Shown in pieces: positions 24,601 to 39,200 of a DNA stretch of 64,000 bases. This stretch comes from Elysia chlorotica. Lineage: Eukaryota > Mollusca > Gastropoda > Plakobranchidae. A model generated the notes under the pieces. The model made no database searches. It saw only the letters and a list, made by a program, of their open reading frames with translations, and was not told the DNA's origin. Both the position numbers and the translations under genes were made by a program. Each line of letters opens with the position of its first letter. Position 1 is the stretch's first letter. The stretch covers positions 144,800-208,799 of the forward strand of contig RQTK01000181.1 in assembly GCA_003991915.1 (NCBI GenBank), read 5' to 3'.

Positions 24601-27207
24601 TTTTTTTTTTTACTACTAATACGAAGAAATATTTCAAGCTTTATGTGATTGACAATTGTGCGAACTGAAACTTTTCCTTCTACAGAGAAGCCTCCAGCCC
24701 CATCTCGTGTGCAGCTAGTGAGAGCAAGCACCAATCTGCTGGAGGTGTCGTGGGGAGCTGTTCCCACAGCAGAGGCCTATCTTCTGCAGCTGCAGAAGTA
24801 TGACCTGCCTCCAACAACATCAGCTCCAGGTACCACAGCAGCATCCTCGTCTGCTACTACTCCTGCAGCATCATCACCAGCTGCCGGAACTCCTGCGCCA
24901 GCTCTCACTGCCTCTGCCCAGGTTTGTGTGCTGCAGTAGAATTTTTTTTTTCTTCTGAAGTGCATATTATTGCTGAGCTTAAACAGAATGACATACATAT
25001 TTTTTTTTTCATTCCCTTAGAAGAACAAATTCACATTTTTATTTTAACTTCACCTGAATATAAATATCTAATAACACATTGTATGCTAACGTGTTAGTTT
25101 GGTGAAAATATGTATGTAACATTTTATTTTATTTTTTAATCGGTCAGCCTATTTTTCCGTTTTGTTCAGTGTCCTTACCGTGATTGTTAGCCTGAAAGAA
25201 AAAGTGTTCATGATTTTCGATTTTACCTGCAGGCTCAGACTCCTGTGGCTGTTCCAGGGGGTGCTGCAGCATCGGTTGTGGTGACACCTGTGACACCCTC
25301 AACGGGCGTACAGCAGGTCCGGCCTCAGTTCCAGTTCACGCCAACACAGCCAGGAATAGTCCGCACACCAGCTTCTGGTAGGTCTCCTTCCCTCTCAGTA
25401 GTAAAACAGCAGTCCTGTTTTTGTGTCCTGATGTGGTGTCACTGGTTTTGATACCCTTTTGAATTGTGTCGAACCAAAACCAGTGTGAACTATTTTAAGT
25501 TAGTTTTTGTGCACAGACAAGAGTATTACTATTTTGTAAAATTCAAAGGGGATGAAATAAATTATATGGTACATGATTTACCTTGTTGTTTATCCTAATA
25601 TAACAGAAGTACTCCTAATAAATATGTAGTGCACTATTCCAGCTGTCATTTTGAGGAGGAAAAATATCACCCTCATGAGAATGATTGTTACATTTACATC
25701 TAGTCTACGGCCTGCAGTATCTAATTTCCTCATAATGTATTTTGTCTTAGACTTCACCTTGTGCTGAATCTATTGTTTGGTTATTGGTTTGTTTGTTCTT
25801 TCGTTCAATTATTAGTCCTAGTTCAAAAAGTACCCCAACAGCCACTATTTCCAATTTTGCTACTTTTTCTTTTAGCACAAAAAATTGCCATCACCGCAAT
25901 ACGATCCCTACTCCTAAATATATTGCTGATGCTTTTACCTACCTCTTTTTTGTCATATTACTTGTCCTGTGACAAATTACTATCACTTATTTTGGGTATG
26001 TGCCTTTTGCTACCATTACTTCTATTTTAAGGTGTCTGCTTAACTGCTGCTTTACATTTACAGCCTCTTTGATAACTTCTAACAGAGCTGCTATACAGAT
26101 TAGCTTTGCTGATATTTCTGATACTTTACATGCTTTTTACAACAATGAATTGAGCATAAAAAATTTTTTAATGAGATTACACGATAAAAAATGTAGTCCT
26201 GGTGGACATATATTGACTTAAAAAAAAAAAATCCTCTGTCCATGATTTGTCAATCTCTGGATCTTTCAATGACCAACTTCCCTAATAGGCTAATTAAATC
26301 ATCTTTCAAACAACCTTGTTTCTTTTACTTGAAAGATATTACTCTCAGTCATTGCATCACTCACAATATAGCCTATATAGTGCTAATGTTGGACGTTGAA
26401 CCAACCTTCCATTACTTTCTCAGATTCATATTTTCATGTCAGAATGTTATTTCTTGATTGACAAGAAATTTTCCTCTTGTTCTTCTTTGTTTAATTGTAC
26501 ACTTTTTTTTATTTTTTATAATTAGGAGTACGGCTTTGAAAATACTCCTTGTCTATAGGAATCGAATCACTAGATTCACATTCAAAGTATATATACGTAG
26601 ATTCTTTTTGATTCTTAAAGCAATTTTTCTCACCCATAGGGCACCCAATTCGCACAGTGACCAGTGTGGTTTCGCCTCTAACCCCTGGTCACTCTCCGCA
26701 GATGATAAGAGGTAGAAGTATGGACATCATATTCTTTCATCCCATATTTATACACATTTATCTGCACGCCTCTGTACTTGGCAGTAGTTGCTGGGATTGT
26801 TACAAATTTGTTTTATTTTTTGTTTTCTTTTCTTTTTTTTTTCTTTCTTTTTTTCATGCAATTGGTTGCTTTATATGGAAAGTTAAATTTTGTTTTAACA
26901 TTTTTTTTCTCTCTTTTTCATTCCTATTGTATATTGCTGAATTCTGGTTATAAAAATGTTCTGGCGAACACATGCCTGTCTTGGTGTTGTCTTTTTTTTT
27001 TCCAGATATTTTTCCTTTTTTGCATGTCCGCTAACAAGAATCAATGGTTGTTTGATTGAAATTATTTATCATAGAAAAGCCTGTGAGAATGTGACTCTAG
27101 TTTTGCTGGTAGTTCATATGCTAGGAAATTTTAATGGCTCTTCCTAATACATGGTCATAGTATTTGAACCAAGCTTTTTGCGTTTCTTTAGACATTTATT
27201 TGCAAGA

Positions 27208-27238
<31 letters not shown>

Positions 27239-30200
27239 GTAAATAAAGACTTGTCTAAAAAAAAATATCAAAGTTTATTTGCTGTTTTTTAGCCGGGTTG
27301 CCACTGACTTTCTCCTGTTTAATTTTCTTAAATGTAACAGTCATTCCAAAACGCTATTGGTTTTCTTAACTCTTTTGTTTTTTTAGAACTCATGGCTTTA
27401 AGATCATTGCGCTAGATCACACAGGCTGATAGAGGGTTCTCTCTGTTAATGTAATAGTTTTTTTGGTTGCAGGATTTAGAAAATACATGTTGGTTGCTTT
27501 TTGTGGTTGTGTGTGTGTGTTTGGGTTTATTTGAAGGCATATCCTGCTATTTCAAGAACTTTTGATTACTTGCCTTGTATTGCCTCCTGAGAATTGATGC
27601 CACAAAGACTTCATGTAGCAAAGGGTCTAGTGTGATTCAGATCCCAATCCAAATTGTCTGGCCTTTTAATAAAAGCTTGCCTTTTCATCAGTGCTGGTGG
27701 CAACCCTATATAGTCTTGTGTGCTTAAGTCTCAGGGCTTCCCTACAATCTTAATATTAATACTAATTCTTTCATACTGAATCACAAAGGTGAATATATTC
27801 AACTGAATCACAAATGTGACTTTTTGTTCTCTATTGGCAAATGGAAATGTCTTGTCTGACCCTATTTGGTTTTAAACTGCGTTTAAAGAAGTTTATGTTT
27901 TTCGAGGTTATCAATTATTTTTGTTTTATAATCAACTGTCTTAAAAAAAATTACCTTTCGCATGAATTAGTAATGAAAATGTAGCAATCATTTTAATAAC
28001 CCTTTCTTCTATATAAATTAGTAAATAATTTTGGAGTCTTGCGCATGTTGGGCTAACAAGTAGAAAAAATTATTAATTCTTAGAAATCCTGACCTAAGGT
28101 TGGAAATGAACCTTTTTTATTGGTTGGTAAGCATGTTCTAACATTTTAAAATTGTTTTCCTTAGTGAATTATAGTTTAACTAGGCTATTGTTTTTCTTTC
28201 ATTGATTATGAGTTGTTGTTGTTTTTTGTCATTATTATTCTAAGAAACTCAAAGTTACTTTGTTTTCCAGCTACAAAGGGAACCAAAAAGGGTTAAATAC
28301 TTTGCAAAAGCTGAAGCCTGTGAAGGCTTCAACCAAGTGAATCGAATGATATGCTTTGGTTTCAACAATTAAGTTTGAAGTCTGTGATTGAATTTTCTCT
28401 TACCCTTCATTTCATACTTTCTTTTTTTATTCGTTTTTTATTCTTTTTTTTAATATATATATATTCTTTAACTTTTTTTGTTGTAGACTTTTTTGGGGGT
28501 AAAACTTAATTTATGAAGAGTGAAACACTTATGTGTTTTAATTACCATTTTAGATTATAATTATTGTTGTTGTTTTTTCCAGAACTCTTTGGAATTTTAG
28601 TATAAAAAGATTAATATTCATACAGTAGCAATATTTTAAAAACTGCTTTGTTTTGGTGCTATGGCTTTGTGCTTTATTCTGTGTCCATTGTTTTTGTTTT
28701 GTTGGGTTTTTTTTGGGTAATGTGCAAGTTTGCATAGAATATTTTGTACTGAAGTATAATGCCTCCCCTTTGTTTTGCCTGTACCTGCAGTCACAGCCCC
28801 ACCTCGCATCCGCGGATCCATGACCATCACACCTGTCTCCAACACAATCCGTGTGGCTACACCTCAGATGGCCAATGTCAGTCAGACTGTGCAGAGAATT
28901 GGCAATGCCACAGTCACGGTGAGTGTGAATCAAGTCTCTCATGGGTCTCGCGTCAAATTTGTATTACTCTGAACGAATACTAACATTAGCCACACGAGAG
29001 CTAAAATTTATTGTAAAAACTTTTTATATTTTTTTGTTGTTGTTGGTTGTTTTTTTCTTTTTTGGTAAAAATATTAGAAATCAAGTATTAAGGTCCAAGA
29101 AGACAAACAGAATAACGAGGAGAAATGTCAGCTTAAAACCACTGTCCTGCCAAAAAAATGAAATGTGGCTCACAATTTAATATGTGTACAGAGGACCTAT
29201 TGTTCATTAAACTAAACTTAACTTTATTGTTGGCAAGGATGGCAAGATACATGTATTTTCTTAAAGTGTTCAGCCTCCACAGTAATTCCTTTTACATTTT
29301 AAGTGTGCATGTTATTTGTGTGTGTGGTTTTTTGTTCTTTTTAGTGTTCCTTAAAGAATTCTCTAAAATTACAGAAATTAGAGTTGCTTCTTCATGTTCA
29401 TGTGAATCTTTTTGTGAACATAAGAATTAATGTTAAAGAAATATGTATACATGTTTGTTTTTGGGGGGTTTCAACGGTATTCATTTTAATTAACTTGTTA
29501 TGTATTTTACCTTTTCAGACAAGCGGCAGCATGTCTGGTATTGCAGCTCTTGCAGCAGCTGCAGCTGCCACTCAGAAAATCCCAGGAACTCCTGCAAGCG
29601 CTACAAGCACCCCAGCATCTGGCATCAAAGTTGTGACCCCTACCATTGTGACACCTGGAGGTGTCAAGGTGACCCCTGTTGGGGCAAAGCTGTCAGGTCA
29701 GTTTTAGGAAAGCATGGTCTAAGGAATGATATCTTTTCTTTTCCTCTTAATTTCAACTATATTAACCTTTTCCTGTTATTGGGCATTAGCCTATTTTATA
29801 TTGCTCATTTTACAGTAAGCCAATGAATATTTGTTTGTGTTTAAACTGGCCCTTGATGATAACTTATTCCAATCTCTGTGGAACACTTTCCTCTCAGGCA
29901 CAGTTGCTCCTGGTACCCAAACAGTTCGAGTGGCACCCTCCGGTGCTACCATACTCAAGGCGTCTGGCTCTGGTGCTAATGTAGGGGGGAAACAAATCAT
30001 CACAGTCCACAAGGCAGGAGCCACCGGGGGCAACCAGTCGCAAATCGTGACACTGGTGAAGACTACACAGGGAATGGCCATGGCCAGTGTAAGTTTTTTG
30101 TTGTTTGTTTTGTTTTGTTTCTTTCCTTTGGGGAGATTGGCTTAATGAGAAGTTGTTAACATTATGAACTTTGAGCACACCTTGGTGGTGCAATTTAGCA

Positions 30201-33200
30201 AGGATCATAATCTAGCAAGCTTCTTATTTATATATTAGTACTGGTACTCATCATAGTGTGTCGTGAACAAAAGATATAGTGCTGATGTATGATTGATAGG
30301 TGCACAGCATGCATTGAAGACTTATACAATTTTCTATCGGTTTGCTGCAAATATGAATTGGTTCTATGAGATTCTGGTGATGCGAGGTGAAAATAAAAAC
30401 TTTTGAGTTGGACATTGCAGCTAATTGTGATAACTGCCCTCTTTAATTTTTTGCAGTTTCAATAATATGCCCCTCATGATGGATGGTATATTGCATCAAT
30501 ATATTTGTTAAATCAGTCTCACGTCATAGGGAAGTTAAAGTTATAACGGGATGATTTGGTGTTAATTGGGAGATGAAAATCAGTAACAGTATTTGTACCA
30601 CTGACACAGGAATTACATCATTTTTGTTTTCATTTATCTCAAATGTAGAAATATTAATGAGATATGCCATTCTGCTAGCTCAGTGATGATATTGTGCTAT
30701 GATTTAGACTTCTTTTTGCTGACATACATTGCTGTCGTTGGATGCTAAGCAAGCAATTTAACTCCCAGTTGTTAACAAGTTTAACTTTGAATTTTGTTCT
30801 TTCCCTGACCAGCCAAAGAATCCTCTCCCACAGGGAGCAACCATTGTGAAACTGGTGACCACTCAGGCTGGAGGTGTGGCCAAACCTGCCACTGTGCTCA
30901 GCACCCCATCGTCCACTGGTCAGACTCCGACCATACTGGGCATTAGCAGTGTCCAGCCAACAGTACGTACTGGTTTTTTTAATTTCTTTTTGCTTTGCAG
31001 TGAATCCTGGATTTCTGAATTCTTATTTAAAAATTTCGTGCAGGTCTGAAGAATATTTTATTGCTTAAAATTGTTGGTTAAATTCATAGAATCTTCTTAT
31101 GTTCTAATATTAAATTATGCAAGGGTTATGTGTTTAAGCTACAGGCATTTCAAATGTGGTCAACACAAAATATTTTCTAAACAGTCATATTTTATGTTCA
31201 ATGGTTTTAATAAAAAATGATTTGCCACCTGTGTGCAGCCTTACTTTAGTTGTTTTCCATCAATACATCTGTTACTCCCGAACCAAATCATTATATTTAA
31301 GAGTATTCGTTGTCTTTTTTGTTTCTTTCGTTCTTAAAAAAAGGGGGGCAGGATTTTGAACATAGTTCAGAATAACTTCTGAGAATATTACACAAGGAAA
31401 ATTTACTAGCTTTTAAAGTCATTTACTCCTCTTGTTGCTTGGGGGGGGTGTTGTCTTATAATTTGCATGTCGAAACGTAAACATCTTTCTTGAATTTGCC
31501 TTATATTTTAAAAATATTGATCTTTCTATTCTTGTTTTATCCGTAATTACAGCAACAGCAGACAACCACCACAGTGGTTGGGGGCCAGAAAACATTGACT
31601 ACAATGATTCGCACCATTCCAACATCCATGCTCTCCATGGCAAAGGGAGGACAGGTAAACCTCAATTCTTGTTTAGCAGAGTAATATCCATAGTCTTTGA
31701 CAAAGCGTTGGGTAACTAGTAATTAGGGTCCTGATTTTTCTTTTCAACATATGGCATGGTGAGTTAGGTTTCCTTTACGTAACTCACTGTTAATCTCCCC
31801 TACCCATTCAATGCATGAGTGGCACAGGGGAAAGGTGGGTGGGGAAGCTTATCTTAGAGGGGATCAAAATCAGCACCTTTATCAATGGTGACCGGATAAA
31901 TAATTGTTGCGCCACCATCGTCTTATTAGTTACAAGATAAATGAAAAAGAAATGTACTCTGCTCGTTGCATTACAAATTGTTATTGATTGTTTTTTACTG
32001 AAAAGTTTTATTTTTCTAAGAATTTTAATTTCTTAGCAGAAAAAAACAACTTATCTGGTTTCTCTTTTTAAATTCAAAATAAGTCATAAGCTGACCTGTG
32101 TGGTCACGGAGCCCTCATTTGGAGGGGTGTAAAGAGTGGTTACTACGTTCTGCCTGTTGTGCATGAAACAGTAAAAGGCTGCCATGGACAGGCCCTTTCT
32201 CTTTATCTTGCTCTGACGTCCCTCTCTCTCATTTGTGCTCCTATCGTCTTATCTATTTTCTTGCCCTCACCTCTTCTACTTCTGATCCTCACTAGTGGGC
32301 ACCTTGTTTGCCGTGAGGTGCGTCCCGTAAGGGTGGGGGGTTGGGGACCCAGCTTGTTTTATAAACTTAACTACTTCTTGCCCAACATTTGTATGTGTTA
32401 TTGCATTTATCCCTTTAAAAAAATGCTTAAGTACCTAACACTTAAAAAACATAGAAATTCCAGTTACAGGGAGGAGGAAGCCCGGCGGGTGTGACCACAA
32501 CCCAGGTGGGCACCAAAACCATTGTGATTGGGGACCCAGCTTGTTTTATAAACTTAACTACTTCTTGCCCAACATTTGTATGTGTTATTGCATTTATCCC
32601 TTTAAAAAAATGCTTAAGTACCTAACACTTAAAAAACATAGAAATTCCAGTTACAGGGAGGAGGAAGCCCGGCGGGTGTGACCACAACCCAGGTGGGCAC
32701 CAAAACCATTGTGATTGGGCACCCAGCTTGTTTTATAAACTTAACTACTTCTTGCCCAACATTTGTATGTGTTATTGCATTTATCCCTTTAAAAAAATGC
32801 TTAAGTACCTAACACTTAAAAAACATAGAAATTCCAGTTACAGGGAGGAGGAAGCCCGGCGTGTTATTGCATTATCCCTAAAAATGCTTAAGTACCTAAC
32901 ACTTAAAAAACATAGAAATTCCAGTTACAGGGAGGAGGAAGCCCGGCGTGTTATTGCATTATCCCTAAAAATGCTTAAGTACCTAACACTTAAAAAACAT
33001 AGAAATTCCAGTTACAGGGAGGAGGAAGCCCGGCGTGTTATTGCATTTATCCCTTTAAAAAAATGCTTAAGTACCTAACACTTAAAAAACATAGAAATTC
33101 CAGTTACAGGGAGGAGGAAGCCCGGCGGGTGTGACCACAACCCAGGTGGGCACCAAAACCATTGTGATTGCGGCGCCCAAGGGCTCCAACGCAGGCAACC

Positions 33201-36200
33201 TGGGCAGCGGCCAGCCCACCAAGATCATCACCAGCGTGCCCAAGCTGGCTGGACAGGCGGGCAACACGCAGTTCATCGTCGTCAGTCCGCAGAGTGTGTC
33301 TGGGGCTGGCGGAGCAGGTCAGTGGGGGTTGTTTGTTTTTTTGTTTTTTTAATAATAATAATAAATTACATTTATTTAGCGCTTTCCATTTTCAGAATAT
33401 TTTTTTAAAATCTCAAAGCGCTTTACAGTGGATACACTAAATATGCATACATCATATCAATCAGCATGCAATTAATTAAATATTGAAAGTTAAATCTTAA
33501 CCAAACAATATACTATAAGAAGAAATGTAGAACTAAATAGTATGCAGCATATACTCATTATCAGAAAGAATATAATAAAAATGATATAAAATGCAACACT
33601 GTAAAGCTGTGTAATAGTATGCAACCATAAATGTACAAAATTAATGAATTAAAATTAAAACCTCATGAGAAAAGAAAAAAAAAAAAAAAAGCTTCGCATA
33701 GATGAAGCTGCCAGAGAAAAATAATGGACTTTAAAAAGTTTTAAAAAGAGAATTAGTGCCTTATATGAAGCCAAAGTGTATCTTTAACGGATTCCATTGT
33801 GTAATATAAATCAATCCGTCATGTCTAGGCATATAAAGAAAAACTATGTATTGTTTCTTTATATTCACAAGTTTTTCTTTAATTTTTCTTCAGGCAATAA
33901 ACCAGTGTCAGTAGTCTCATCTCTAGCTTCAGGTGGCAACATAATTTCTCAGGCCGGCAAACCAGTGATCACTGTCCTTTCTGGAGGTAAGCTCAGAATG
34001 ATTATTGCTCTCATACTGTTACTAAAGATAATAACTTTGAAATATACTTTTTTAAACATTTTTTCTATTGACTTGTTTGATATTTGTTGACCATCCTTGA
34101 AAATGTTGTCACTATTAATATTCTAACAATTTAGCTATGGTATGTAGTGACATTACATTTTTTTGTTTGACTGCTGCAGCATTCTTACACAAATTAATAG
34201 GCTACTTATTGACTCTATTCAAAAGCATAAGGTTATAAGTGGCTTTGTTTGTTAAACATATTAATAGATGGGTTATTTCTAGCCTTTCATGTACATTTTT
34301 TCAATTTTTTGTTGTAAATTCAAATGTTGAACATGTATAATCTTGTGTGCAGAATGTGCAGCAGTCATTTCAAAAACCATTCTTGTAAATGACACCAACA
34401 AACACGTTTTTTCTTCTCAAAGGTAGAAAAGTTGCCACTTTTCCTTCTGCAGCTTCATCGGCGGGCGCCCAGACCTTGGGTGGAACCGTGGTAACCTCTC
34501 CAGCCATGAGGGTGATTAGCAACAACTCCCCGTCAATTTCCCTGATCACTCAGGCCAGCGTGGAGGCTGGCGTGGGCACCGTCACCAATGCCACTGCCCT
34601 CGGGGGCCGGCAGATTGTCACAGTACCAGCCGGACAGGCAGGCCTGGCGGGGGCTAAGGGTCCGGTCCAGATCACCATCACTCCGGCCAATCGCAGCGGC
34701 ACAGGTGGCAGCATCATTCCCATCACGCTGCCGTCTGGCCTGCGGCAGGTCACGAAACCTCTAGTCATCGGAGGAACTTCAGCAGCCAGTAACGGAGCTC
34801 AGGTGTTTAACATTAGAGGTGCAAGTCCAGCCCAAGTGGTGACTGTGAACCCAGGTGTGGCCTCCACTGCTGCTGGATCAGGGGACCAGCCTGCCCAGGT
34901 GACGATCCTCCGGTCTGAAGCAGACTCCCTCACAGAGGCAGGGGCAGCACTGGCAGAGCACAATAGTGCAGCAGGGGACAGCACTGCAACCATACAGCAG
35001 TTTGATGGAGCTGCTGATGGCTCTGAGCACGAGTTCCTCTCCAGTGATGAAGAAGAAGTTGAGTATGATGGTCCCATCTTTTTGGAAGGTGTCACGGGTG
35101 TGTGCGCAGAGAGTGATATCCTCTACAGTGACAAAGATTGTTATTATCACGAAGCGGCGGACCATGTGTATGCTGTGAGCCAAAACTGCGGTGATGATGA
35201 TCTGGACTTTGAACTACCTCAAGTCGATGGTGCAGGCGACGGAGATGGTGGTGAAGAGGAGGAAAAACCTGCAGAAAGTGCGGATCAGGGGGAGGAGGGT
35301 CAAGATGACCAACAAGAACAGCAGCCAGAGGAAGTTGGAGAACCAATGATGACGGAAGGAACTGAGGACATGGCCTTGGAGGCGGCTGATCCACAGGAAA
35401 GCACAGAGGATGGAGTTAAAGAAGGAGAGGAGGATATGCAAACTGAGGAGGGAACTATGGACCCCTCTTTGATAGCCCAGGTGAGGCTTTCGATATATTT
35501 CATAATTTTATAAATACTTTTTTCTTTAGTCACTGAATTATTTTTTCCCAATGAGTCTCTCTGAAAAATTCACAAGGTTGTTTTTGTGGCTGAAAGAGAC
35601 AGTGGATTAATGACATTTGGGGGATTTCTTTTCACGCAGGGTGTGTGAGGTAGGTGTCAACATTGTGACATTAAAATATGTTGACATTTAAAGAGGCTAT
35701 ATATGAATTTTGAAGCCGAGGAAAATTCTTAAAATGTACAGTCTGTTTTCCTCATTCAATATGCTGCCATTCATAGAAAGTTAGCAGCTATCTTTTCAAT
35801 GTTCTGTTAGTGGCAAGAAAATAAAGTGGTGATACTGGGTTAATTTGTGTACGTCATTGAACATAGCTTGTTGTATTCATGTCTAGTCATGTACTGTTGC
35901 ATGCTTATTACAATTTATAGATTTCTGTTTTGAGCTTTTCCTTTATTATGATATTTTGATCTACATTGTTCCATTTCTCCCCCTGTAAAACTTCCAGGCT
36001 GAAGGAGAGGGTGAAGATGAGGGGCAGCAGCTCACGGAGGCAGAGCTGGAGCAGCAGGCAGAGAGTGCCCTCGAGGCTCTGGCCAAGCACGCAAGTCTGC
36101 TCGGTGAGGGGGTGGCTGGCGAGGACGGCCACCACTCAGAAGTGGACGCAGCCACGCTGGAGAATGTCCTGGCCCAGCAGGCTGTTCTGGACGCGGCCAG

Positions 36201-39200
36201 TAAGGCGGCGGAGGACGGCGCTGATGAATCGGCCATCAATCAGGAGGCGGGTGGGGCGCCAGTTGCAGGGGAGGATGATGAGGACAAGCCTGACCTAGCC
36301 GCTCTCCAGGCGGAAGACGGGCTTCCGCAGAACGATGAAAAGGAGGCCGAGGGGGAGGATGGGATGGACATGTCGGAAGACCACCAGGCCGACTTAGAGC
36401 CCAAGGATGAGCCCGTTGACGAAGCTCTGGCTTCCTTGGCACAGTCCCTGGTCGACGCAGCTGCTGCAGGGGGAGTGGGCGACTCAGCAGGTATTGTTCC
36501 CTTTATTGGGGTGATGCCAATTTTCTGTAAAATTGACCACTTTTTTTGTTTCAAGAGATAAGAATTATTTTCAGTATTTGTCCTGATTATGTGATTCAAC
36601 GTGTGATATTGTTTAATTAGTCAGGTTATATTCCGATGAATAGTTTTGGTCAGAAATTATTTGAAAATTGTTATGACATCAACCAAAAATACCAAGGTAG
36701 GAGGTTGGGCAGGTAATCCTGAAGCACTACTGCAAGTTATTTTATTTAATCATTATTGAATTAATAACTATTTTATGAAATTTACAAATATCCTATAAAA
36801 TTACGCTCTAACCTTTTTTTTTCTTCCACTTTCTAATTGCTAAGATCCCTTGGCTACCCTCGCATCTGCCGCCATCTCTTCTGCCCCTGCGCTCACTCCA
36901 GCATCGACTGATGCCGGTGTAGGCGAACCACAGCCCGGGCAGGAGGTGAAGCCCGAGGTCAGGGCACCAGTCCAGCAACAGCAAGAGAAAATTGTGCTTA
37001 AGAGGGACCAGCAGCAGTGGTTTGATGTTGGCTTTATCAAATCGACGACTTGCTCTGTATCCCACTATCACCTACCTGCTGAAAACAGCCAAGGTGGAAC
37101 TGATGTGAGTTTTCTTTTTTTTTATATTTGTAGAGCTAACTTTATATTTCAAACTTTGAATGAAATTAAGTATATCAGACTTTACACACTGCAATTTTAT
37201 GTAATAAAAATACATGTATACTACTCTGCAGGAATGAACACCTAATTTTGTTACAGGGTCCCTGCATCACTAGATTTTAATATAACTATAACTTGCATTA
37301 GATGATCAGTGATCTAGGGTAAATGTTTCATTTATTTGATTGAGAGAGAGAGTCTATTTAAAAAATATATTAATTGCGTGGTTCGAAACTATGTTGTTGT
37401 TTCTTATCGTTGTTTTGTGGCAGCATAATTTTCCGCGAATTGGGGAATTTGGTGGAGACCCTATCGTTATAATTCACTTAAACTTGCATTCATTGCAAAC
37501 TATGCAAGTTGATTGTTACCCTCCACTGTTCTTTTCCTATGTGGCAATGGTTTGACCCTACTCATTATTGGATATGGAGTAAACATTGTTTTTCTTGCAT
37601 TTGCACTACTCCTGAATTGTTTTAGTTTTTTTCCTAATTTGTCCTTATACTATAATTAAGTTAAGGGTTGACTCAGGGGGCATATTTGATAGTTTATATT
37701 TTTATTCTACACAGGACATTGATGTGGTTAACGTCCCAGACCACAGTGTACTCAAACGGCAAGAGTTGCAGCCAGGCACTGCTTACAAGTTCCGAGTGGC
37801 TGGGATCAACGCTTGTGGGAGGGGTCCCTTCAGTGAGGTGTCGGCCTTCAAGACCTGTTTGCCCGGCTTCCCTGGAGCACCCTCAGCCATCAAGATTAGC
37901 AAGGTTGGTTGATTTGTGGGTTCCCTAAAGTAAGTGGGCACAAAGGCTGTACAAGGACTTTAAAGTCTCGGATGGTCACGTGAATGATGATACTGACCAA
38001 AGACCCAACCTGTAGGTTGCAAATACAGAAGGGCATGGATCAAACTAGGGACTTGGTATTTATCTTAAGTGGAAAGTTGCAATGAACATTTTCCCTATTT
38101 TTGTTTTTTGAAAATATCTGATATCTGCATTCTTATTTCAGTAACATTATTACCTAGAGCAATGAAAATTATTTCATGTGTGTAGTTTCCCACTTGTACC
38201 ACTGTTTCACCAAGAAAGTCCTCTTTGAAAAAATAACCATGTTGTCCTTTTGCAGAGTGGAGACGGCGCACACCTCTCTTGGGAGCCCCCACAGAACACG
38301 GCAGGGAAAATCATTGAGTACAGCGTGTACCTAGCTGTGCGCAACCAGAATCAAGAGACCAAGCCTAACGCCCCTGCCCAGCTTGCGTTTGTGCGGGTGT
38401 TCTGTGGACCCCTGCCATCGTGTGTTGTCACTAATGCTTCCCTCACATCGGCTCACATAGACTGCACCACAAAGCCTGCCATCATCTTCAGAATAGCTGC
38501 CCGTAATGAGAAAGGCTATGGCCCTGCCACCCAAGTTAGGTGGCTTCAAGGTAAGAATATTATTTTTTTAGAATATAAAGATGGTACTGAATAAAAGTTC
38601 ACAGATTTTTTTTAAAAGCTGATCAGTCAGGGATCCTCTGCAATCCCACAACTCAATTTCATGTTTCAAAACCTCATTTTATATTATTTTGGAATGAAAA
38701 TTAGACTGTTGCTTGAGGAGCAGGTATCTATAATTTGACATAGGTATCCATATTGTTCGGAAAAGATATTTTAAAGCAACAATAATAAATATCCTGAAAT
38801 TGATTCATTTTTTATAAGAAAATTATAACTTTCAGAAATTTAACTAGATGTATGTGCACTGGCTAATTTTTTTACCTTTAAAGTAAAAGGAATTGTTTTT
38901 ATCTTTTTATCTTTTTTACTCTAATTAGATGCTTCTCAGAGTCCTGCAACTGGTGCCAAAGGAACAAAAAGACATGGAGCAGAAAATGTGTAAGTAGTTT
39001 ATTTAAACCTCTATTAGGCGTTAACATTTCCATTTGTGTAGGCATGATTTGATTATCTCTGTAAGAATGAACAGGAAAGAAGCAGAGGGCTTATTTAAGC
39101 TATTGTTTATTTGCAACCGAAGTACCCTCGATAAACACTAATAGTAGCATGAGACTTGGTACTCTTCTGCCTTGATCATTTGTAAAAAATCAGTGAACAA

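Noticed and set aside
32728..33078. Plus-strand frame with a 29-residue repeat ([14 protein letters not shown])
   Set aside because: It reads through the 87-bp acceptor array in a frame different from HCFC1. The array is intronic.
34550..35441. Several minus-strand frames over HCFC1 exon 18
   Set aside because: They are antisense shadows of a GC-rich coding exon. The plus-strand frame has clear HCF character and splice sites.
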